Below are positions 53,356-61,932 of a stretch of DNA of 64,000 bases, piece by piece. The stretch's first letter is position 1, and every line of letters starts with the position of its first letter. The notes below the pieces were generated by a model that did no database searches, was not told where the DNA came from, and saw nothing but the letters and a program-made list of their open reading frames with translations. The translations under genes were made by a program, and so were the position numbers. This DNA is from Lachnospiraceae bacterium (GTDB lineage Bacteria > Bacillota > Clostridia > Lachnospirales > Lachnospiraceae): contig JAJQBK010000036.1 in assembly GCA_021203305.1 (NCBI GenBank), positions 1 to 64,000 of the forward strand, in the 5' to 3' direction.

Positions 53356-53450
53356 AGGAGCTGTCGCGAAAATACAATCCCGGACTGCGTCGAGGCTTTT
53401 ATGGCCTGCGATTCGCGCGTTAGGCGGTGCAAGATACATAAACAGTTCCT
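53356..53450. repeat. Dispersed repeat A, copy 2, with imperfect terminal inverted repeats
   Basis: Plus strand starts AGGAGCTGTCGCGAAAATAC and ends with the complement of AGGAACTGTTTATGTATC. The core 53397-53436, read on the minus strand (TATCTTGCACCGCCTAACGC, then GCAGGCCATAAAA), matches 28591-28629. It fills the gap between the GH38 gene and the GH105 fusion gene and touches the latter's stop codon. Looks like a REP or MITE-like element. Confidence 0.55.
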
Positions 53451-55054
53451 CAGCTTATATACGCGATGTATTCAATCAGAAACAGCATGGCAAGCGCCTG
53501 CCCGTAAGGCATGGGCTTGATTTCTATTTTCTTGTAGAATTCCTTATCTGTCCGCCCCATGGGCGTGCCGTAGGATACCTGGCTGACCACGCCGTCGTCG
53601 GAAATGCAGTCCAGAATGGCCGGGAACGCCCTCTCCACCGTTTCCAGATAAGAGGAATCGATCAGCCCGTCCTTCACCGCCTTTAAAATACCGTAGGCAA
53701 AGCCGCAGGTCGCGCTGGCTTCCAGATAGGAATCCTCATCATCGATCAGCGTATGCCACATGCCACCCGGAGCCTGATATTTTTTCAGCCCCTCCACCTG
53801 CTTTCGCAGATATTCGGTCAGCTGTCTTTTTCCCTCCTCACTGCACCTTCCCAGGGTCAGAAACTCCGGAATCCCTATGGTAACCCAGCAGTTTCCTCTG
53901 CCCCAGAACGCACCCGCGAAATTGCTGTTCTCCCGAAAGGTCCAGCCGTGATACCATAGCCCCGTCTTCGGATCGCTTAAATATTTCGCATGTAGAAAGA
54001 ACTGCCGCTCCGCCTCCGCCGACATCTCATCATCCTTCAGAATCCGCCCCATGTTGGCTAAAAACAGCACCACCATGAACAGCGTATCGTCCCAGAGCTC
54101 CTGCTCATTCACACAGTCCGACGTCCTGTGCTGGATTCCCCCCTCCTTTGTGCGGGGAAAGGAATGCATAATTTCGTCAGCCGCTCTCCGGCAGGCAAGC
54201 ATGTATTTTTCTTCTCCGGTATACTCCGCCAGAAAGGACAGGGCGAGAAACGGCGCCGTCGTATTCACGTTCAGGCTGGGAAGCCCGGCGTCCAGCTGTC
54301 TGTCATAATATTCCCTCATAAGGGCAAGGGAATTCTGGGACCCACTGTACTGAAATTCCTTCCACAGGCCGTAAAGTCCCACGCCCTGGGGCCATTCCCA
54401 GAAACGGTACTTTTGCAGATCGTCCCCGGCCAGATTATGGTTTTTCATGTTATCCAGGAAGGTCCTGTCCGGCTCATAGAGGATTTTGGAAGAAGCCTCC
54501 ATCAGGATTTGGCACTTTTCCTCCGCTTCCTTTTTTCTCTCCAGCCGGTCAATCAGCGCTTTCAGCTCCTCCGGCGTCTTCACCGTATAATCCGGACGCC
54601 AGTCAGGCTCCTCCACCGTATGAAAGTATCGCGGAGACCAGTCCAGCCAGACAGAGGTAATGCCAAAACGGTTTGCGCCGGCAATGTCCTTCTTCAGATT
54701 ATTGCCGATCATGACCACGTCCGGCTTGTCTTCATCTGTCAGTCCCATCCTCTCCATGGCGGTCTGAAACATCAGCCCGGCCGGCTTCTGAATCCCCACC
54801 TCCTCAGAAATAATCCGCTTTTCAAAGCAATATCCAAGGCCGTTTTGCTCAAAAATATTCTGAAACGATTCTACCTCCCCGTCCGCCACCATGGCAATCC
54901 GGTAGCCCTCCTCGTAAAGGGAGCGCAGCACAGCGTCCGCGCCCGGTATGAAACCGGCGCTCTCCACAATCTGCGTTTTCTCATTTCGTATCTGAGTTTC
55001 CTCGTCAATGATCGTATCTCCACAGTCTGTAAAAAGGATCAGCCTTTTTTTCAT
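53450..55054 (-). CDS. HAD-like domain fused to GH105/GH88 unsaturated uronyl hydrolase
   Basis: 534 residues. Residues 1-170 form a HAD-fold domain (FTDCGDTIIDE, GIQKPAGLMFQ, MIGNNLKKDIAGANRFGI); motif I is DCGDT, lacking the second Asp of DxD. Residues about 190-534 are a GH105/GH88 (alpha/alpha)6 barrel: WPQGVGLYGLWKEF, NEQELWDDTLFMVV, WGRGNCWVTIGIPEF, GGMWHTLIDD and EASATCGFAYGI. Such enzymes remove unsaturated uronic acid left by polysaccharide lyases. Cytoplasmic. 3 nt after oppF. The fusion is unusual. Confidence 0.85.
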   Translation of the reverse strand: MKKRLILFTDCGDTIIDEETQIRNEKTQIVESAGFIPGADAVLRSLYEEGYRIAMVADGEVESFQNIFEQNGLGYCFEKRIISEEVGIQKPAGLMFQTAMERMGLTDEDKPDVVMIGNNLKKDIAGANRFGITSVWLDWSPRYFHTVEEPDWRPDYTVKTPEELKALIDRLERKKEAEEKCQILMEASSKILYEPDRTFLDNMKNHNLAGDDLQKYRFWEWPQGVGLYGLWKEFQYSGSQNSLALMREYYDRQLDAGLPSLNVNTTAPFLALSFLAEYTGEEKYMLACRRAADEIMHSFPRTKEGGIQHRTSDCVNEQELWDDTLFMVVLFLANMGRILKDDEMSAEAERQFFLHAKYLSDPKTGLWYHGWTFRENSNFAGAFWGRGNCWVTIGIPEFLTLGRCSEEGKRQLTEYLRKQVEGLKKYQAPGGMWHTLIDDEDSYLEASATCGFAYGILKAVKDGLIDSSYLETVERAFPAILDCISDDGVVSQVSYGTPMGRTDKEFYKKIEIKPMPYGQALAMLFLIEYIAYIS

Positions 55055-55057
55055 AGT

Positions 55058-56092
55058 TTATTCCCCGTTTTCTTCTCCTCCCCCGGAATAATCAAATCCC
55101 TTCAGAGAAAGCTCCCCCGCATAGTGACAGGCCACAAAATGACCCGGTTCGATTTCCTGAAACTCCGGCATGGCCTGGGAGCATTTTTCCCGGCAGTACC
55201 GGCATCTGGTGTGGAAATAACAGCCGGAGGGAGGATTGGCCGGGTTGGGCACCTCCCCCTCCAGCGGAATTCTTTCCATTTTTACCTCAGGATCGGCTAC
55301 CGGCACCGCGGACATCAGCGCCTCCGTGTACGGATGCTTCGGCCCTGAAAACAGGCCTTCCGTATCCGAGAATTCCACCATCCTGCCCAGATACATCACC
55401 CCCACCTTGTCGGAAATATGCTCCACCACCGACAGATCGTGGGAAATAAAAATATAGGTCAGGTTCATGTCATCCTGAAGATCCTTTAAAAGATTAATCA
55501 CCTGCGCCTGAATGGACACATCCAGCGCGGACACGGCCTCATCGCACGCGATCACGCGCGGGTTGATGACTAACGCCCTGGCAATCCCGATTCTCTGTCT
55601 CTGCCCTCCGGAGAAGGCGTGAGGATAGCGCTTCAGGTAGCTTACATTCAGGCCCACCTTCCCGGCGATGTCCATCACCCTTTCCTCCATCTCCTTCTTT
55701 GGCATTTTCGGGAAATTGGCGGCCAGAGGCTCTTTGATAATATCAATGACCGTCATTCTGGGATCCAGAGAGGAATAGGGATTCTGAAAGATCATCTGGA
55801 TGTCCTTGCGCAGATCCTTCATCAGCTTTTTATCGATCTTTAAAAAATCCACCGCCTCCCGGTCCGCCGGATAATAGATCACCTCACCGGAGGTGGACGG
55901 GATCGCTCTGACGATGCAGCGCCCCAGAGTGGTCTTGCCGCAGCCGGACTCCCCCACGATTCCGATGGTTTCCCCTTCATTCACCTCAAAGCTCACATCG
56001 CTGACCGCGTGAACCGTTACCTTTTTGGACGGAAAGTCCTTTGTCAGATTTTTGATTTCCAGAATTTTCTTCTTTTCGGCCTGCTCAGACAT
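55058..56092 (-). CDS. oppF: Oligopeptide/oligosaccharide ABC importer ATPase, OppF type
   Basis: 344 residues: Walker A GESGCGKTTLGR, signature FSGGQRQRIGIARAL, Walker B VIACDEAVSALD and a C-terminal four-Cys segment (CYFHTRCRYCREKCSQ) typical of OppD/OppF Fe-S-type tails. Overlaps oppD by 8 nt. In this operon the substrate is more likely an oligosaccharide than a peptide. Confidence 0.93.
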   Translation of the reverse strand: MSEQAEKKKILEIKNLTKDFPSKKVTVHAVSDVSFEVNEGETIGIVGESGCGKTTLGRCIVRAIPSTSGEVIYYPADREAVDFLKIDKKLMKDLRKDIQMIFQNPYSSLDPRMTVIDIIKEPLAANFPKMPKKEMEERVMDIAGKVGLNVSYLKRYPHAFSGGQRQRIGIARALVINPRVIACDEAVSALDVSIQAQVINLLKDLQDDMNLTYIFISHDLSVVEHISDKVGVMYLGRMVEFSDTEGLFSGPKHPYTEALMSAVPVADPEVKMERIPLEGEVPNPANPPSGCYFHTRCRYCREKCSQAMPEFQEIEPGHFVACHYAGELSLKGFDYSGGGEENGE

Positions 56093-57185
56093 TTTCCTTC
56101 CCTCCTTCCGGCTGTTTTGCTCTCACACTGCTTTCCCCGGCCCCTTTACAGCCCGCGCAGGAACCACCGCACGCGTGACACGCCACAGAATGCCCCGGCG
56201 CGATTTCCGCAAGCTCCGGCTCCGTGACGTCGCAGACGCCCTCAATCCTCTTCTCGCATCTGTCATAAAACCCGCAGCCCGGAGGGAGATTCAGCGCCAG
56301 GGGAACCGTCCCCTCAATGGAATATAATCTCTCCTCTTTTCTGGTGCCGATCTTATGGACAGAGCTGATCAGGCCTCTCGTGTAGGGGTGCTCCGGATCG
56401 GCGTAGATACTCCTGACGTCGGCAATCTCCACAATCTTGCCCAGATACATGACGGCTACCCTGTCGCACATGGCGGCCACGGTACCCAGGTCGTGGGTGA
56501 TAAAGAGAATGCCCGTGTCCATATCCTTCTGCATCTCCTTCATCAGCTCCAGAATCTGCGCCTGAATGGTCACATCCAGCGCCGTCGTCGGCTCATCCGC
56601 GATCAGAAGCTTGGGATTGCATACCAGGGCCATGGCAATCAGCGCCCTCTGCAGCATGCCGCCGGAAAATTCGTGGGGATACTGGTCATAGCGCTTCTCC
56701 GCGTTGGCGATGCCAACCTTCTTCATCATGTCCAGAGAAATCTCTTTGGACTTCTTTTTATCCTTCGTGATATGAAGCCTGGTACATTCGTTGATCTGAT
56801 TGCCGATGGTATACAGCGGGGAGAACGCCACCATGGGCTCCTGGAACACCATGGAAATCTGCTTGCCCCTCACCTGGCGGATATCCTTCCCCTTTGGATC
56901 TAAGGACAACAGATTCACCATCCCGTGCTCATTGGTATCAAACACGATCTCTCCACTTGTCGCACACTTCTTTTCATTGATACCAAGAATGGCCTTGCTG
57001 GTCAGGCTTTTGCCGCAGCCGGATTCCCCCACCAGCCCCAGAGTCTCCCCTTTTTTCATGGAGAAGTTCACGCCGCGCACAGCGGTCAGGGTTCCTTCAT
57101 CCAGCTTGATATTGATTTTCAGATCCCGGACATCCAGTATGGTATCCGGATCGTATTCTCTCGTGACTTTTTCTATGTCTGCCAT
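56085..57185 (-). CDS. oppD: Oligopeptide/oligosaccharide ABC importer ATPase, OppD type
   Basis: 366 residues: Walker A GESGCGKSLTSK, signature FSGGMLQRALIAMAL, Walker B LLIADEPTTALD, and C-terminal cysteines (CGFYDRCEKRIEGVC). Two ATGs at 57206 and 57203 are in frame, but GGAGGAGAG precisely precedes the ATG at 57185. Pairs with OppF as the ATPase dimer. Confidence 0.93.
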   Translation of the reverse strand: MADIEKVTREYDPDTILDVRDLKINIKLDEGTLTAVRGVNFSMKKGETLGLVGESGCGKSLTSKAILGINEKKCATSGEIVFDTNEHGMVNLLSLDPKGKDIRQVRGKQISMVFQEPMVAFSPLYTIGNQINECTRLHITKDKKKSKEISLDMMKKVGIANAEKRYDQYPHEFSGGMLQRALIAMALVCNPKLLIADEPTTALDVTIQAQILELMKEMQKDMDTGILFITHDLGTVAAMCDRVAVMYLGKIVEIADVRSIYADPEHPYTRGLISSVHKIGTRKEERLYSIEGTVPLALNLPPGCGFYDRCEKRIEGVCDVTEPELAEIAPGHSVACHACGGSCAGCKGAGESSVRAKQPEGGKENV

Positions 57186-57202
57186 TATACTCTCCTCCCC
57201 CA

Positions 57203-58330
57203 TCATTTGTAAGGATCAGCGGCATCTCTGACGCCGTCGCCCAGGAAATTAAATGCCAGCACAGTGAGAATCACAGCCCCTAACGGGATCAGTCTCCAGG
57301 GATACTGGGCCACACTGGTGATATCCTGCGTTTCCTGCAGCAGCACGCCCCAGCTGGTGGCCGGCGCCCTCATGCCAAGTCCCAGAAAGCTCATGGAGGT
57401 TTCCCCGATGATCATGCTGGGAATGCCCAGAGTCAGATTGACGATCAGATAGCTCATAAATCCTGGGACCATGTGCTTCATCATGATCTTCGCGGAGCTG
57501 ACGCCCGCCACCTAGGCCGCCATAATGAATTCCTCATTTTTCAGGGAAATAAATTTGCCGCGCACCACTCTGGCCAGTCCTGTCCAGGAAATAAAGGAAA
57601 TAATCACCGTAATATAAAGGTACATTCTGGCCACTGGAACACTGGCAGGGATCGCCGCGGACAGCGCCATCCACAGAGGAATTGTCGGCAGAGCGGAAAG
57701 CACCTCTATAATCCTCTGAATGATATCATCAATCCAGCCTCCGAAATACCCGGAAATGCTGCCCAGAATAATACCCATAATAAAACTCAGCAGCGTGCCT
57801 ACCAGAGGAATCGTCGGTGAGATCTGGCTGCCGTACAGCATCCTGGAAAACAGATCTCTCCCCAGGCTGTCTCCGCCGAAAATCATCAGCTTGGCGCTGG
57901 TGCCGCCGTATTCTCCCACCACCCCATAGAGATGAATATTGGTGGTGAAAATACCCAGGAGCTTATATTCCTCTCCTTCGACAAATAATTTCACATAATA
58001 CTTTTCGCTGGTATCCTCTGACCAGTCTCTCTTAAATGTCTCAGGATTATTGACATATGTCATCGCGTAAATATAAGGCCCGACAAAAGCTCCGTCCTCG
58101 TCAAAGAAGTGAACCGTGGCGGGTTTGGAATTTTTGTAGGTACTGTCGTAGGCTTCCAGGCTGTAGGGCGCCACAAAGGGGGCAAACAACGCCAGAAGAT
58201 ACAGAATCGCCAGCAGAATCAGACTGAATCTGGCCAGCTTATGATGGGACAGCTTCCTTGCCATCAGCTTCCACTGTGAGGCAAGATAATAATCTTCATC
58301 CGTTTTCGCTTTTTTATGAAAGAGATTCAT
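57203..58330 (-). pseudogene. oppC: ABC importer permease OppC, interrupted by an in-frame TAG
   Basis: One continuous frame of 375 codons apart from a TAG at 57512-57514. Upstream part: 272 residues with the first membrane helix, the long extracytoplasmic loop and the core helices; downstream part: 102 residues with the last helices (PSMIIGETSMSFLGLGMRAP, LAFNFLGDGVRDAADPYK). The stop falls inside the EAA loop (EEFIMAA-stop-VAGVSSAKI), which couples to the ATPases, so a truncated product should not work. No frameshift and no other damage, so it is a recent mutation, a sequencing error or a suppressed codon. Confidence 0.88.
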
Positions 58331-58333
58331 GCG

Positions 58334-59332
58334 CTACCCCCTTCCTTTCTCGTATCGGATTCTGGGATCCAGCCAGGCTAAGAGAATGTCCGACAGCAAG
58401 GTACCGATCACCACCAGCACGGCCTGTGTCAGCAGGATAGTACCGGAAAGATAGGTGTCCTGCACCTGCAGCGCCTCATAAAGCATGGGACCCAGAATCG
58501 CCAGGTTCATCACAATCGCGGAGATGGTTGATCCGGAAAAGATACTGGACAGAGAACCGGCCAGGCCGCTGGCCACCGGATTCAAAGCCGCTCTCAGACA
58601 GTACTTGTAGGTGATGGTCGCCTCCGAAACGCCCTTGGCCCTGGCCGTCAGCGTATACTGCTGCGTCAGCTCATCCAGCATCTGGGAACGGACAGTACGG
58701 ATCACGCCGCAGGTGCCCGAGGTTCCGATTACGATTGTCGGGATAATCATCCTCTTTAAAAATCTGCCGAAATTATACAGATGGACGCCGTTCTGCAGCA
58801 TTTCCGAATCGAATAAGCCCAACAAGGGGTCTCCTGTCAGCTTAAAAGACGCGTACATCAGAATAATGGCCAGAAGAAAATTCGGCGTCGCCATTCCCAG
58901 AAAGCCAATCGCGGAGAAAAAATAATCCCCCGCCGAATACTGGTGCAGCGAGCTGTATATGCCGATGGGCAGCGACACCAGATAGGTGAACGCCATAATG
59001 GTCAGCGACACCGCAATCGTCAGGCCAAGCCTGCTCTTAATCACATTCCAGACCGGTTTGCCGTAGGCAAAGGAATATCCAAAATCGCCCTTTGTGACAA
59101 TCTTCCATACCCATTTCCCGTAGCGCACGACCCAGTTATCGTCCAGACCATATTCCTGGCGCAGCGCGTCGATATCCTCCTGGCTGAAGAATTCGCCCTC
59201 CGCCTGCATTCTGGAAACATAGCTGGACACATAGTCGCCCTCCGGCAGCTGCATGATAAAGAAGATTAATAAGGACATCAGGATAACGGTCGGTATGAAC
59301 ATCAAAATTCTCTTCCCTATGTACCTCCACAT
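58334..59332 (-). CDS. oppB: ABC importer permease OppB
   Basis: 332 residues, six helices; N-terminal MWRYIGKRILMFIPTVILMS and the EAA-type loop ARAKGVSEATITYKYCLRAALNP. An in-frame ATG at 59341 lies one base after GGAGG, too close to use, so the ATG at 59332 (10 nt spacing) is preferred. It follows a hairpin that separates it from the binding-protein gene. Confidence 0.93.
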   Translation of the reverse strand: MWRYIGKRILMFIPTVILMSLLIFFIMQLPEGDYVSSYVSRMQAEGEFFSQEDIDALRQEYGLDDNWVVRYGKWVWKIVTKGDFGYSFAYGKPVWNVIKSRLGLTIAVSLTIMAFTYLVSLPIGIYSSLHQYSAGDYFFSAIGFLGMATPNFLLAIILMYASFKLTGDPLLGLFDSEMLQNGVHLYNFGRFLKRMIIPTIVIGTSGTCGVIRTVRSQMLDELTQQYTLTARAKGVSEATITYKYCLRAALNPVASGLAGSLSSIFSGSTISAIVMNLAILGPMLYEALQVQDTYLSGTILLTQAVLVVIGTLLSDILLAWLDPRIRYEKGRG

Positions 59333-59421
59333 AAGTGACATACCTCCTGCTTTTTTGTAACACCCGTTTATGATTTCTCCGCAGATTTTTTCCTGTAGCT
59401 TGGTTCTGCTGTTTTCTTTTT

Positions 59422-59471
59422 ATGAAAGGAAGGCAGTTTTCTTTTCCGCTATGAAAAATAAACTGCCTTCC
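59422..59471 (-). terminator. Intra-operon hairpin between the binding protein and permeases
   Basis: GGAAGGCAGTTT (59428-59439) pairs with AAACTGCCTTCC (59460-59471), 12 perfect bp; minus strand then reads TTTCATAAAAAG. Such hairpins protect the binding-protein mRNA or partly terminate, giving more binding protein than permease. Confidence 0.75.
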
Positions 59472-59510
59472 CCCGTTTATGAATACTCCATATTCAGTAT
59501 CTGAAAAATT

Positions 59511-61556
59511 TTACTCCGCGTCGTCAAGCCAGCATGCCCAGATGTGAGCCAGGCGCAGTCCGCGGTACTCGTCGCAGAACATCTGGCCGGACGGGAAATT
59601 GTGCAGGTTGTTGTCCACAGCGTATAAGGTTGTGGCGGCTTCCATGTAACCGATGACCCAGATGTTTTCCTCATGGAGCCCATACATCTCCATGATGATC
59701 TCATTGCGGGCGTCCTCGTCCACCGTGTTCTTCAGCTCTGTATACAGGTTGCACAGCTCCAGCAGATCACCGGTGGGCTCCACGCCCTCTGTTCCGCCGG
59801 AAGCGTACCAGGTCCCGATTTCACCGTACCACTCCGCGTAGTTCCTGACAGGCACCAGGGTATCCGGCCTGACTCCCAGGCTGATGGTCTCCGCGGGAGC
59901 TACAGGGCTTAACACCGCGTCATACTCATTGGAGGTGATCAGGTTGTTCAGGGTATCCTTGTCCATGCTCTTGTAGGTGGTATTGATGCCGATGGCCTTC
60001 CAGTAGCTGTCAAGCACCTGATAGGTATCGTCAGCGCCCGATCCGGTATAGGAATAAATACTCAGAGTGAAAGCCGAGCCGTCCGGCAGGGTATAGTAGC
60101 CGTCAGAGCCCATCGTCATGCCAAGACCCTCCAGCAGCGCCATGGCGCCTTCCGGATCATAATCCGTCCACTTATTTCTCCACTCCTCAGAATATCCCAA
60201 AGCGCCCTCAGCCGGAGACGCCTGCGCGCCCTCCTGCCAGCCGTCGGAGATCAGCTTGGAGTACTCGTCGCGGTCCACAGCAATGGACAGAGCCTGTCTG
60301 AAATCCTGCGTCTGGAACAGCTCTCTGTAAGCCTCGTCAGGAGCGGTCTGATTCAGCTCCAGCTGGGAAGCGTTGTCCGCCCAGGAGCTGTTGGACCAGG
60401 TAACGACGTTGTAGCCAACGGTGTCCGCGTTCTCAGTCACCGTCTCAATATCCGCCCAGGCCACGCCAGTAATCGAATCATTGCCGCCCAGCAGCATAGT
60501 CAGGCCCTGGCTGTCATCGGAAAGCATGGTATATTCGATCTTCTCCGTGTAGGGAAGCTGCTGGCCGTTCTGATCCACCTTCCAGTAATAGGGATTTCTC
60601 AGGAACTCAAAATAGTTGCCGTCCACATCGTCCTTGCCGTCCTCCGTGGAAAGGACATAGGGGTTTAATGTCGGAACGCCGGGTACATTCCAGTAATAAT
60701 AACCGGTCTGCTTGAGCATGGTGGAGGTATCAGCGAAGCCCATCTCTGTTGCTTTCGCCGCGGCGGCATCATCACCGACATACTCCGGAAGGATCTCGAC
60801 CATGTAATGCATCGGGGTGAATAACCACTTGGCATTGATGCAAAGCTCCTGGATAAAGGTGCTCTTAGCCGCCTCAAAAGTCACGGTAAAGGTATAATCA
60901 TCCACCTGCTCCAGTGTACATGTGGTCTCATTTCCGTCATCATCCGTCACCTTAAAGCAGTCCCAGAGGGATTTGCCGAAGGTCTCCGGCACACACATGT
61001 GATCATAGAAGAACACACAGTCCGCCGCGGTAAAGTCCTCGCCGTCGGACCACTTCATTCCCTCGCGCAGATAAATGGTGTAAACCTTATAATCATCGCT
61101 GACGTCATACCCCTGCGCCACATTGGGCTCGATATTGCCGTCGCTGTCAAAGGCAAACAGGCCTTCCTCAATGGGCTTACCGGTATTCCAGCCCGCGCTG
61201 GTCAGCGACATCTTGAGGGAACCGCCGTACTGTCCTACTTCCTCCACAGTCTCAACATACACATCGTCCGCTGTGGGGATTCTGTCCTCCAGGGCCGGAA
61301 GCGTGCCCGCCTCCACCTGTTCCGTCAGCGAGGGAGCCTCACTGAAGCCGGATGATTCTGTCGCTGCCGCCGCTTCCTCTGTCGCGGCGGTCTCCGTTCC
61401 GGTGTCCGCAGTGGATGTTTCCTCTTCCACTGTCTCAGATGAAGAGGATGATGAAGAGCTGCTGCCGCATGCCGACAGAAGGCCCGCGGAACCCAGCGCC
61501 GCGCCTCCGACCATCACTCCCTTCATAAAGTCTCTGCGGGAAATTGCTTTGAACAT
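59511..61556 (-). CDS. Family 5 ABC substrate-binding lipoprotein
   Basis: 681 residues. The N-terminus SRRDFMKGVMVGGAALGSAG then LLSAC combines a twin-arginine motif with a lipobox, followed by a run of nine serines and a Thr/Glu linker; the rest is an OppA/SBP_bac_5 fold (DYKVYTIYLREGMKWSDGEDF is the family signature). Binds the oligomer and delivers it to OppBC. AAAGGAGG precedes the ATG. First gene of the long operon; divergent from araC. Confidence 0.94.
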   Translation of the reverse strand: MFKAISRRDFMKGVMVGGAALGSAGLLSACGSSSSSSSSSETVEEETSTADTGTETAATEEAAAATESSGFSEAPSLTEQVEAGTLPALEDRIPTADDVYVETVEEVGQYGGSLKMSLTSAGWNTGKPIEEGLFAFDSDGNIEPNVAQGYDVSDDYKVYTIYLREGMKWSDGEDFTAADCVFFYDHMCVPETFGKSLWDCFKVTDDDGNETTCTLEQVDDYTFTVTFEAAKSTFIQELCINAKWLFTPMHYMVEILPEYVGDDAAAAKATEMGFADTSTMLKQTGYYYWNVPGVPTLNPYVLSTEDGKDDVDGNYFEFLRNPYYWKVDQNGQQLPYTEKIEYTMLSDDSQGLTMLLGGNDSITGVAWADIETVTENADTVGYNVVTWSNSSWADNASQLELNQTAPDEAYRELFQTQDFRQALSIAVDRDEYSKLISDGWQEGAQASPAEGALGYSEEWRNKWTDYDPEGAMALLEGLGMTMGSDGYYTLPDGSAFTLSIYSYTGSGADDTYQVLDSYWKAIGINTTYKSMDKDTLNNLITSNEYDAVLSPVAPAETISLGVRPDTLVPVRNYAEWYGEIGTWYASGGTEGVEPTGDLLELCNLYTELKNTVDEDARNEIIMEMYGLHEENIWVIGYMEAATTLYAVDNNLHNFPSGQMFCDEYRGLRLAHIWACWLDDAE

Positions 61557-61932
61557 AAATTTTTCCTCCTTTTTTCAGATAACTGAGCGTCCCGGAAAGC
61601 TCCGTACCGCCCCGGATCCCGTTCTTTTTTGATAACCTGCCCTTCTCCTGAAAGGGACTTTTGTCTTCTCGCTACAGCCCCATCATAACAATGGCTTTGC
61701 CCTCATGCTACGCATATTTTGCTTTTTTTCGCTTTTATATTGCAATTTTTGCTTTTTTATTTTAAAATATTTATGTGTTTTTGTTAATCTTGTCTTTATT
61801 TTGGAATCATTTTTGTGCATTTTACATAATTCTGGGATTAATTTGACGCAAATTTTACTTTTTCATTTGATAACCCGGCGGGCCTTCACGGACCAACGCC
61901 GCGCCAGAGATTGAGAACGGGAGATAACGGAT
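61557..61932. other. Divergent control region between the binding-protein gene and araC
   Basis: 376 bp without a gene. The part near the binding-protein gene is GC-richer and forms the leader; 61700-61860 is very AT-rich, with repeated TTTTGC(T)n tracts (about 61725, 61745 and 61750) that could bind an AraC-type activator. A TG-N-TATGAT extended -10 candidate lies on the minus strand at about 61683-61691. I could not fix promoters with confidence. Confidence 0.45.

Noticed and set aside
57203..58330. Pyrrolysine or other programmed readthrough at the oppC TAG
   Set aside because: No pyl genes or recoding structure in the window, and the site is a conserved basic position of a transporter. 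Mutation or sequencing error is simpler.
61557..61932. Riboswitch or T-box in the leader of the binding-protein gene
   Set aside because: No T-box sequence, specifier loop or known riboswitch core recognised; only an AT-rich control region.
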